DNA of 64,000 nucleotides from Acidobacteriota bacterium (GTDB taxonomy: Bacteria; Acidobacteriota; Terriglobia; Bryobacterales; Bryobacteraceae), in contig JAKOTR010000029.1 in assembly GCA_029776225.1 (NCBI GenBank), positions 185,816 to 249,815 on the forward strand, in the 5' to 3' direction. The position numbers and the translations under genes were made by a program. Of this stretch, positions 7,336 through 15,166 are shown one piece after another; within the stretch, counting starts at the first letter, position 1, and every line of letters starts with the position of its first letter. The notes below the pieces were generated by a model. The model had not been told where the DNA came from and did no database searches. It saw nothing but the letters and a program-made list of their open reading frames with translations.

Positions 7336-8595
7336 GTGAAATCCCGAACTCCCGTTCTGATTGCCGTTTTGATCGCCGCCGTTGGGATCGCGTACTATGC
7401 GGGCCGGAAGTCGGTCCAGCCGCCCGCGGCGCGCGAAGCCGGAGATGCTCATTCCACCGAACACGCGGAGCACGCCGGCGAGTTAACGCTTACCCCCGAA
7501 GCGCAGCGCAGGTTCGATGTGCAGTTTGCCACGGCCGAAGTGCGCCCGCTCGGCCAGGCGATTCAGGCCACCGGCAGCGTGCAGGCCAACGGCTCCAGAG
7601 TGGCGCACATCCGCGCGATTGCCCGCGGGCGCATCGACAGCGTGTACGTCCGGCTTGGGGACCGGGTCCGGGCGGGGCAGCGGCTCCTGGTCTACGACAA
7701 TGCCGAACTCGGCGAGGCCATCGGCCAGTACCTTTCGGCCCTCGCCGACCTGCAGAAGGCGACGGCGGAAACCGAGGTGTCAAAGCGCGCTCTGGAGCGC
7801 GCTCAGAGCCTCGTGGATCTGGGCGCCATCGCGAGGGCGGAATACCAGCGCCGGGAAGCCGAGCACAAGTACGCCCTTGCGACCGTCGAGAGCCGCAGGG
7901 CGGAGGCCGCCAAAATCGAGGAAAAACTGCACCGCTTCGGGATGACCGACGCGGAAATCGGAAAACTCGACCCCCGCGCGGGTCTGGAATACCACCGCGA
8001 GCAGTCGCACAGCACGCTCACCGCTCCTTTTAGCGGCGTCATCACGCAGTTTAGTGCGGCGCCCGGCGAGACGATCGGGCCCGAGACCGAGCTCATGACA
8101 ATCGCCGACCTCTCGACGGTTTGGGTTCTGGCCGACCTGTACGAGAAGGACATTCACGCCGTTCGCGAGGGACAGCGAGCCGAGGTATTCGTGCCATCCT
8201 ATCCGGGCCGGGTTTTCGCGGGCGTCATCTCTTACGTCAGCGACGTGCTCGACGCCAACACTCGCACGGCGAAGGTCCGCGTCGAAGTTCCGAACCCGGA
8301 AGACCTGCTGAAGCTGGAGATGTTCGCGACCGTCCGGATTCCTGCGCCGGCGTCCCGTTCCGCCGTTGCGATTCCCGCCGCCGCGGTGCAGAACGTGGAC
8401 GGGGCCACCGTTGCGTTCGTCAAAACAGCGGCCGACCGTTTCGAAAAGCGGACACTGAAGCTGGGACAGCGCTCCGGCGACTGGGTCGAGATCATCGACG
8501 GGATCAAAGCGGGCGAGGTGGTCGTTACCGAGGGCTCGTTCCTGCTGAAGTCCGAAGCCAGGAAGGGCGACTTGGGGCATCACCACGAGGAGTAG
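7336..8595 (+). CDS. czcB: Periplasmic adaptor of heavy-metal RND efflux, CzcB type
   Basis: This is the membrane-fusion protein linking the RND pump to the outer-membrane channel. The 419 residues start at GTG with an N-terminal anchor (about 6-22). A short His-rich stretch follows (THEHAEH-like, residues 37-50), and the protein ends in HHHEE, both plausible metal ligands. Between these lie barrel-sandwich and alpha-hairpin regions (residues 85-215) and the beta-barrel with LMTIADLSTVWVLADLYEKD, typical of CusB/CzcB. It lies between czcC and czcA with very short gaps. Confidence 0.92.
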   Translation: MKSRTPVLIAVLIAAVGIAYYAGRKSVQPPAAREAGDAHSTEHAEHAGELTLTPEAQRRFDVQFATAEVRPLGQAIQATGSVQANGSRVAHIRAIARGRIDSVYVRLGDRVRAGQRLLVYDNAELGEAIGQYLSALADLQKATAETEVSKRALERAQSLVDLGAIARAEYQRREAEHKYALATVESRRAEAAKIEEKLHRFGMTDAEIGKLDPRAGLEYHREQSHSTLTAPFSGVITQFSAAPGETIGPETELMTIADLSTVWVLADLYEKDIHAVREGQRAEVFVPSYPGRVFAGVISYVSDVLDANTRTAKVRVEVPNPEDLLKLEMFATVRIPAPASRSAVAIPAAAVQNVDGATVAFVKTAADRFEKRTLKLGQRSGDWVEIIDGIKAGEVVVTEGSFLLKSEARKGDLGHHHEE

Positions 8596-8601
8596 CGCCG
8601 G

Positions 8602-11600
8602 ATGATCGAACGGATTGTCAGCTTCAGCATCGAGTGGCGCGCCCTGGTGGTGCTCGTTGCCTGCGCGATTGCCGGCTTCGGCCTGTACTCGGCGGCGGAC
8701 CTGCCCATCGACGCGGTCCCGGACATCACCAGCAACCAGGTCCAGATCAACGCAGTCGCGCCCTCGTTCACCCCGCTCGAAATGGAGCAGTACGTCACCT
8801 TTCCGATCGAGCTGTCCATGGCGGGGCTTCCTGGCATGGAAAGCGTCCGTTCGCTCTCGAAGTTCGGCCTGTCGCAGGTGACGGTCACCTTCAAGGACGA
8901 CGTGGACATCTATTTCGCGCGGCAGTTGGTGCTGGAGCGGTTGATTGCCGCGGAAAAGGAGCTGCCGGCGGGCATCACGCCGGAGATTGCGCCCGTCAGC
9001 ACCGGACTGGGAGAAATCTACCAGTTCACAGTCGAGAACGCGCCCGATGCGCCGCAGCAGCGTTCCCTGATGGAGCTGCGCACCATACTGGATTGGTTCA
9101 TCAAGCCGCAGCTTCGAACCGTTCCGGGCGTTATCGAAGTGAACTCGTTCGGAGGCGAGGAGAAGCAGTACCAGGTTCTGGTGGACCCAAACAAGCTGGT
9201 GAGCTACGGGATCAGCCTGGCTCAGGTGATCGAGGCGCTCGAGAAGAACAACGCCAACGCCGGCGGCGCTTATATCGAGCACGCCGGAGAGCAGCAGCTT
9301 CTGCGCGGCGTCGGGCTGATTCAGAACGAACGCGACATCGAAAACATTGTCGTCGCCTCACGTCAAGGCACGCCGATTTTTGTTCGCAACATCGGCGAAG
9401 TCAGTCTCGGGGCGCAGGTGCGGCAGGGCGCCGCGACCCGCGACGGCAAGGGCGAAACCGTCATGGGCATGGCGATGATGCTCAAGGGAGAAAACAGCCG
9501 CGCGGTCGCCGAGCGCGTCGAGCAGAAACTCAAGGAAACGGCGAAAGCGCTGCCTCCGGGCGTTGTAGTAAGTCCCTTTTACAACCGGCGCGACCTGGTC
9601 GACCGCACGGTGGCGACCGCGGTGGGAAACCTCGTCGAAGGCGGCCTGATTGTCATGGCCGTGCTGTTTCTTTTCCTGTTGCAGTTGAGGGCCGGCCTGA
9701 TCGTATCTTCGGCGATCCCGTTATCCATGCTGGTTGCGATCATCGCCATGAAGTATTTCGGCGTGTCCGCAAACCTGATGAGCCTCGGTGCGATCGACTT
9801 CGGTCTGATCGTGGACGCCGCCGTCATCATCATCGAGAATTGCGTCCGGCGGCTTGCGGCGCGCCGCCGTGAACTCGGCCGGATGCTGAGCCGCGGCGAG
9901 CGGATCGAGACGATCCGTGCTGCCACGCTGGAAGTCAGGCGCGCCAGCCAGTTCGGCGAAATCATCATCATCGCCGCCTATCTGCCGGTTCTCGCGCTGG
10001 TGGGCATCGAAGGCAAGATGTTCCGGCCCATGGCCCTTACGGTCGTGTTCGCGCTCTCCGGGGCGCTGATTCTCAGCTTGACCGTCATTCCGGCCCTTGC
10101 GGCGCTGTTTCTGCGCGAACCCCGAGAGGCCGCTGTGGGAGCCAGCGGCGACAAGCACGATGACGAGCATTTCCTGATGCGCAGGCTGACGCGCTTCTAC
10201 GACCGGATCCTCAAGCGAGCGATGCACCGCCCGGCGCCCGTGTTTGCGGCCGCAGCCGTGTTCGTCGCTGCGAGCTTTATGCTGTTCTTCCGCCTGGGCA
10301 GCGACTTCATCCCCGATCTGGACGAGGGCGCGATCGCCATAAATACCGGCCGTCTTCCCAGTGTGTCCCTGCCACAGGCCGTGAAAATGCTCACCGTGAT
10401 GGAGCAGGCCATCAAGGAGCTGCCGGAGGTTGAGACCGTTACCAGCCGCATCGGCCGTCCGGAGATTGCAACCGATCCGATGGGTCCCGAGCACGCGGAC
10501 ACCTACGTCTTTCTGAAACCCAAAAAGGAGTGGAAAACGGCTCGTACGCAAGAGGACATCGTCCAGAAGATTTCCGAAAAGCTGAAGGTAATTCCCGGCA
10601 TGAGCGTGGCGTTTTCGCAACCCATCAAGTTCCGGATGAACGAGCTGATCGAGGGCGTGGGCGCGCGGTCGGATGTCGTGGTCAAGATTTTCGGCGACGA
10701 CCTTGAGCTGATGCGGGAAAAGGCCGAACAGGTCGCGCGCATTCTGAGCGGCGTGCCCGGCGCGGCCGACACCCGCGTCCAGCAGGTGTCCGGGCTGCCC
10801 GTGCTTCAGATCAAAATCGATCGCGACAAGATCGCCCGCTACGGCATCAACGTTTCCGACGTACAGCAATTGATTCAGAGCGCGATTGCGGGGTCCAAGG
10901 CGACGACTGTTCTCGAAGGCCTCATGCGGTTCGATCTGGTGGTCCGGCTGCCCGAGTGGGCCAGAAAGGACGCCGCCGCGATCGGGAACCTGCTCGTGAG
11001 CGCTCCGGGCGGGCAGAGGATCCCGCTCAGCGAGTTGACCGAGATCGTCAGTGAAGAAGGACCTGCGGAAATTTCCCGGGAGAACGGGCAGCGCCGCATT
11101 TCGGTCGAGGTGAACGCGCGCGGCAGGGATTTGGGAAGCTTTGTCGCAGAAGCTCAGCAAAGGGTTGCCGAACAAGTGGTGCTGCCGCCGGGGTACGTCA
11201 TGACCTGGGGCGGAACGTTTCAGAATCTCAAAAGCGGCAGGCTCCGCCTGATGGTGGCGGTTCCGGTGACATTCATGCTGGTCTTCCTGCTCCTGTTCGC
11301 CACCTTCAAGTCCATGGGCCAGGCAACACTGATCTTTACGGGCATTCCTTTCGCGGTCACTGGAGGAATTCTCGCTTTGTGGCTGCGCGGAATGCATTTT
11401 TCCATGAGCGCGGGCATTGGGTTCATCGCCGTGTCGGGAGTGGCGGTGCTGAACGGTGTGGTTATGGTGGCATTCATTAACCAGTTGCGCGAGCGCGGCG
11501 CGCCGCTGCGGCAGGCCATCATGGATGGCGCAATCACCCGCCTCCGCCCCGTGCTGATGACGGCGCTGGTCGCCAGCCTGGGCTTCCTGCCGATGGCCAT

Positions 11601-11742
11601 CTCAACGAGCCCCGGCGCGGAAGTGCAGAAGCCGCTCGCAACGGTTGTCATCGGCGGCCTGGCGACCTCGACGCTTTTGACTTTGGTCCTTTTGCCTCTG
11701 ATGTATCGCTGGCTCGAGGCAAGAGGGACCGAATCCGCGTGA
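8602..11742 (+). CDS. czcA: Heavy-metal efflux RND transporter CzcA
   Basis: This is the proton-driven inner-membrane pump of the operon. At 1,046 residues it has normal HME-RND length. The two periplasmic porter regions and twelve membrane helices are recognisable. Helix 4 carries DFGLIVDAAVIIIEN, so the proton-relay acids correspond to Asp399, Asp405 and Glu412. That pattern fits divalent-cation pumps (Zn, Co, Cd, Ni) better than copper/silver pumps, but substrate cannot be fixed from sequence. The ATG at 8602 has GGAG upstream inside the czcB end. A hairpin terminator follows immediately. Confidence 0.95.
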   Translation: MIERIVSFSIEWRALVVLVACAIAGFGLYSAADLPIDAVPDITSNQVQINAVAPSFTPLEMEQYVTFPIELSMAGLPGMESVRSLSKFGLSQVTVTFKDDVDIYFARQLVLERLIAAEKELPAGITPEIAPVSTGLGEIYQFTVENAPDAPQQRSLMELRTILDWFIKPQLRTVPGVIEVNSFGGEEKQYQVLVDPNKLVSYGISLAQVIEALEKNNANAGGAYIEHAGEQQLLRGVGLIQNERDIENIVVASRQGTPIFVRNIGEVSLGAQVRQGAATRDGKGETVMGMAMMLKGENSRAVAERVEQKLKETAKALPPGVVVSPFYNRRDLVDRTVATAVGNLVEGGLIVMAVLFLFLLQLRAGLIVSSAIPLSMLVAIIAMKYFGVSANLMSLGAIDFGLIVDAAVIIIENCVRRLAARRRELGRMLSRGERIETIRAATLEVRRASQFGEIIIIAAYLPVLALVGIEGKMFRPMALTVVFALSGALILSLTVIPALAALFLREPREAAVGASGDKHDDEHFLMRRLTRFYDRILKRAMHRPAPVFAAAAVFVAASFMLFFRLGSDFIPDLDEGAIAINTGRLPSVSLPQAVKMLTVMEQAIKELPEVETVTSRIGRPEIATDPMGPEHADTYVFLKPKKEWKTARTQEDIVQKISEKLKVIPGMSVAFSQPIKFRMNELIEGVGARSDVVVKIFGDDLELMREKAEQVARILSGVPGAADTRVQQVSGLPVLQIKIDRDKIARYGINVSDVQQLIQSAIAGSKATTVLEGLMRFDLVVRLPEWARKDAAAIGNLLVSAPGGQRIPLSELTEIVSEEGPAEISRENGQRRISVEVNARGRDLGSFVAEAQQRVAEQVVLPPGYVMTWGGTFQNLKSGRLRLMVAVPVTFMLVFLLLFATFKSMGQATLIFTGIPFAVTGGILALWLRGMHFSMSAGIGFIAVSGVAVLNGVVMVAFINQLRERGAPLRQAIMDGAITRLRPVLMTALVASLGFLPMAISTSPGAEVQKPLATVVIGGLATSTLLTLVLLPLMYRWLEARGTESA

Positions 11743-11780
11743 GCGCTTCCGGCCGTGCCGGAAGCGGAGGCGCTCTTTTT
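11741..11780 (+). terminator. Rho-independent terminator of the czc operon
   Basis: An inverted repeat starts in the czcA stop codon. Outer arms GAGCGC and GCGCTC and inner arms TTCCGGC and GCCGGAA form a hairpin with an internal bulge. It is followed at once by a run of six T. Confidence 0.8.
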
Positions 11781-11783
11781 TGC

Positions 11784-11789
11784 TACAAT
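11784..11789 (+). promoter_or_regulatory. -10 box of the MerR-TPR gene
   Basis: TACAAT ends 8 bases before the ATG at 11798, so transcription would begin at or next to the start codon. It lies right after the T-run of the czc terminator. Confidence 0.55.
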
Positions 11790-11797
11790 TCACGGCA

Positions 11798-12739
11798 ATG
11801 CTGGCCGCGCCCCCATCGCAGGTTTTCACGCGCCGGGACGTGCGTCGTGTGCTCGGAATTGCCGAACAGCAACTGCGGAGCTGGGAGAAGCAGGAGCTGG
11901 TGCCGCGCCTCCAGGAGTATGCGTTTTCGGACCTCATCGCGCTCCGCTCGCTGCAAAAGCTCCGGAAGAACCGCGTTCCGCTAGAGCGTATCCGGCGCGC
12001 CATGAACGCGCTCCGCAAAAAACTTCAAGGAATTTCCGACCCGCTCAGGGAACTGAAAATCGTCTGCGAAGGCCGCGAAGTGGCGGTGCTCCTGGAAGGC
12101 CAGAAGATGGAGGCCGTCTCGGGGCAACTCCTGCTCGATTTCGACCGCGAGGAGTTGAACAGCCTGCTCTCCTTCCCCGTGGTGCGCCAGCCGGTGCGAA
12201 GCCCGGTGGCACGGCGACTGGAAGCGGAGGCATGGTTCGAGAAGGGGTTGACCTTGGAGCAGACCGGCGCGCCGGTGGAGGAAATTATCGAGGCGTACCA
12301 GCGCGCCCTGGAGCTCGACCCGCGGTCGGCGGGCGCGCTGGCGAACCTGGGAACCGTGTACTACCACATGCGCAAGTGGGAGGATGCCGAACGCTGCTAC
12401 CGCCAGGCGCTCGAGATCGACAACCGCTACGCGCTCGCGCATTTCAATCTCGGCAACCTGCTTGATGAGCTGGGGAAAACCTCGCAGGCAATTGCGCACT
12501 ACCAGGCGGCGCTCCGGGCAGACCCGAATTACGCGGACGCTCATTACAACCTCGCGCTCGCCTATCAGACGCGCGGCGACTTCATGCGCGCCGTCAAACA
12601 CTGGAAAACATATCTGAAACTCGATCCTGGCAGCACCTGGGCATCAATCGCCAGACGGGAACTCGAAAAACTCTGCCGGCTCACGGTGGTTCCAGGCTCG
12701 CGCGGCAAACAGAATCCCGGCGCGAGCGGCGTATCCTGA
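11798..12739 (+). CDS. MerR-type helix-turn-helix fused to tetratricopeptide repeats
   Basis: The roughly 313-residue protein begins with a MerR-like winged helix-turn-helix (VFTRRDVRRVLGIAEQQLRSW, residues 8-28) followed by the second MerR helix pair to about residue 75. From residue 145 it has four to five TPR units, with GALANLGTVYYHMRKWEDAE and ALAHFNLGNLLDELGKTSQA as clear examples. This suggests a DNA-bound regulator with a protein-interaction arm. No sensor domain for metal or drug is visible. ATG at 11798 was preferred over an in-frame TTG at 11780 because the -10 box lies between them. The target is unknown; the neighbouring czc operon is one candidate. Confidence 0.85.
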   Translation: MLAAPPSQVFTRRDVRRVLGIAEQQLRSWEKQELVPRLQEYAFSDLIALRSLQKLRKNRVPLERIRRAMNALRKKLQGISDPLRELKIVCEGREVAVLLEGQKMEAVSGQLLLDFDREELNSLLSFPVVRQPVRSPVARRLEAEAWFEKGLTLEQTGAPVEEIIEAYQRALELDPRSAGALANLGTVYYHMRKWEDAERCYRQALEIDNRYALAHFNLGNLLDELGKTSQAIAHYQAALRADPNYADAHYNLALAYQTRGDFMRAVKHWKTYLKLDPGSTWASIARRELEKLCRLTVVPGSRGKQNPGASGVS

Positions 12740-12803
12740 AATCTGGCCGGTACTTGGAGTCCGCTGTAAACTGGGTATTGATTCATAATATTGGGGGTTT
12801 TGA

Positions 12804-13319
12804 TTGAATCGCCTCGTATTGGCTTTCCGCTGTTTTTTCGGAATCCTGTTTCATAACAGGCTTTCCGACCAGGTAATTACCACCCTGGGATTAATGCCTT
12901 TGCCGGAGAAGCCCCCGGCCCCTCCGCCGGACCATATTGACGGCACGGTTCAGATCCTCTCGATCCTCCAGCGCGACTCGCGGCTCATCGATTTCCTCAT
13001 GGAGGACATCTCGGCCTACGATGACGAACAGGTGGGGGCTGCCGTGCGCACGCTGCACGATCAGTGCCGCGACTCCCTGAAGCGCTACGTCGAACTCGCG
13101 CCGGTTATCGACGGAGTCGAGGGCACGTTCACCAGGATTATCGGAACGCCGCTCGCGCAGAACCCGGCCGCGCTGGTGAAGTTCATTGGCAACGTGCCTG
13201 CGGGAATGCCGGAGGGAGGCGTCCTGCGGCACAGGGGTTGGCGCGCGGTCAAGGTGGATGTTCCGGTTCCCTCTCACGGCAACACGGTGATAGCGCCCGC
13301 GGAATTCGAAATCGAATGA
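12804..13319 (+). CDS. DUF2760 family protein
   Basis: The 171-residue protein matches DUF2760 along its length. It has an N-terminal hydrophobic stretch (LVLAFRCFFGILF), a proline-rich linker, then LQRDSRLIDFLMEDISAYDD and the C-terminal LRHRGWRAVKV and APAEFEIE segments. The biochemical function is unknown. The start is TTG with a GGGGG purine run upstream. It is followed after 11 bases by two Hsp70-like genes, an arrangement seen in many bacteria, so it is probably a partner of those chaperone-like ATPases. Confidence 0.85.
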   Translation: MNRLVLAFRCFFGILFHNRLSDQVITTLGLMPLPEKPPAPPPDHIDGTVQILSILQRDSRLIDFLMEDISAYDDEQVGAAVRTLHDQCRDSLKRYVELAPVIDGVEGTFTRIIGTPLAQNPAALVKFIGNVPAGMPEGGVLRHRGWRAVKVDVPVPSHGNTVIAPAEFEIE

Positions 13320-13330
13320 GAAGTTAAGCG

Positions 13331-15166
13331 ATGGGCAAACAGTTTGTCATCGGGATTGATTTGGGCACGACGAATTCGGCGCTCGCCTACGCTCCGCTCG
13401 CTTCGATCGCGGACCCGTACCAGCTGCCGCGCGCGAGCCTGTTTTCGATCCCGCAAGTGGTCAACCCGGGCGAAGTGCGCGGCGAGCCGCTGCTGCCATC
13501 TTTTCTGTATTTGCCCGGGCCGGTCGATTTTCCCGAAGGGTCGCTCGCGCTGCCTTGGGACAGCAGCGCGGACTTCGTAGTCGGGCTCCTGGCGCAGAAA
13601 CGCGGAGTGGAGAACCCCAGCCGCCTGGTGTCCTCGGCGAAATCCTGGTTGAGCCACGCCGGCGTGGACCGCACGGCTCCCATTCTGCCCGTGAACGCGC
13701 CGGAGGGCGTGAAAAAGCTTTCGCCGGTAGAAGCCTCCCTGCGCTATCTCGAGCACATGCGCAAGGCCTGGAACCACGCCCATCCCGAAGCGCCGCTCGA
13801 GGAGCAGCGCGTGCTCGTGACGGTTCCCGCTTCCTTCGACGCCGTAGCGCGCGAGTTGACCCAGCGCGCGGCCGAGCAGGCCGGCTACCGCGACGTCATC
13901 GTGCTCGAAGAGCCTCAGGCCGCCTTTTACGCCTGGATCGAACGCCACCCCGACTGGCGCGAGCGCGTGAATGTGGGCGACCTCATCCTGGTGGTGGATA
14001 TCGGCGGCGGCACCACCGATTTCACACTCGTCACGGTGACCGAGCGCGAAGGCGAACTGGTGCTCGAACGCGTCGCCGTCGGCGATCACATTTTGCTGGG
14101 CGGGGACAACATCGATCTCGCCCTGGCGCGGTTCGTCGAGCAGGGCCTGGCCGCGAAAAACGTCAGGCTGGACATGCTTCAGCTCCACGCACTGTGGCAG
14201 AACTGCCGCGTGGGCAAAGAAAAACTGCTCGAGGAAGGTTCGGATCTCACCGAAGCGCCGGTGACGGTGCTGGGCAAGGGCGCCGGCGTGGTCGGCGGCA
14301 CCATCAAGGCGAAGCTTCAGCGCTCCGACGTCGAGCGCATCTTGATGGACGGGTTTTTCCCGGCGGTGTCGAGCGAGGAGATGCCGCAGCGCGCGCGCCG
14401 CGTCGGCTTACAGGAACTCGGGCTTCCCTATGCTGCCGATGCCGGCATTACGCGGCACCTGGCGCGCTTCCTGCGGCAGCAGGCTTCCCAGGCGCAGAGC
14501 GGCTCCGTGCGGCGCGGGCCGAGCGGTCTGGCCTGCCCCACGCACGTGCTGTTCAACGGCGGCGTGATGAAGGCCCGGCTGATTCGCGAGCGGCTGCTTT
14601 CCGTCCTGAACTCCTGGCTCAAAGAAGAGGGCATGGCGGAGATCGTGCCGCTGACGGGCGAAGACCTGATGCACGCGGTGGCGCGCGGAGCCACCTACTA
14701 CGGCCTGGCGCGCGAGGGCCGCGGCGTGCGCATCCGCGGCGGCGTGGCCCGCACATACTACGTGGGAATCGAAAGCGCCATGCCAGCGGTCCCCGGCATT
14801 CCCGCGCCGCTCAAGGCGCTCACCGTCGCACCGTTCGGAATGGAGGAGGGCACCTCGGCCAGCATTCCCGGTCGCGAGTTCGGGCTGGTAGTCGGCCAGC
14901 CCGCGGAGTTCCGCTTCTTCTCCTCCACCGTGCGCAAGAACGATCCGGCCGGCGAGATGATCGAAGACGTCGGCGAGGAGCTCGAAGAACTGGCGCCCAT
15001 GGAGGTCGAACTCCCGGCGGACGGCGGCAGCCCGGGTGAGGTGGTCCCGGTGACGCTCGAAAGCGTAGCCACCGAGACGGGCCAGTTGCAATTGTGGTGC
15101 GTGGCGCGCGACGGCCGGCGCTGGAAACTCGAATTCAACGTGAGGGAGCGTGTGACGGCGGCATGA
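13331..15166 (+). CDS. Hsp70/DnaK-like ATPase (short form)
   Basis: This 611-residue Hsp70-family protein has the actin-like ATPase motifs: phosphate-1 GIDLGTTNSALAY near residue 8, phosphate-2 VVDIGGGTTDFTLV near 220, and adenosine motif LFNGGVMKARL near 410. The region after about residue 480 does not look like the DnaK peptide-binding domain and has no EEVD-like tail, so client recognition must differ from DnaK. It overlaps the next Hsp70 gene by four bases (ATGA), which argues for stoichiometric production of the two proteins. Confidence 0.92.
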   Translation: MGKQFVIGIDLGTTNSALAYAPLASIADPYQLPRASLFSIPQVVNPGEVRGEPLLPSFLYLPGPVDFPEGSLALPWDSSADFVVGLLAQKRGVENPSRLVSSAKSWLSHAGVDRTAPILPVNAPEGVKKLSPVEASLRYLEHMRKAWNHAHPEAPLEEQRVLVTVPASFDAVARELTQRAAEQAGYRDVIVLEEPQAAFYAWIERHPDWRERVNVGDLILVVDIGGGTTDFTLVTVTEREGELVLERVAVGDHILLGGDNIDLALARFVEQGLAAKNVRLDMLQLHALWQNCRVGKEKLLEEGSDLTEAPVTVLGKGAGVVGGTIKAKLQRSDVERILMDGFFPAVSSEEMPQRARRVGLQELGLPYAADAGITRHLARFLRQQASQAQSGSVRRGPSGLACPTHVLFNGGVMKARLIRERLLSVLNSWLKEEGMAEIVPLTGEDLMHAVARGATYYGLAREGRGVRIRGGVARTYYVGIESAMPAVPGIPAPLKALTVAPFGMEEGTSASIPGREFGLVVGQPAEFRFFSSTVRKNDPAGEMIEDVGEELEELAPMEVELPADGGSPGEVVPVTLESVATETGQLQLWCVARDGRRWKLEFNVRERVTAA

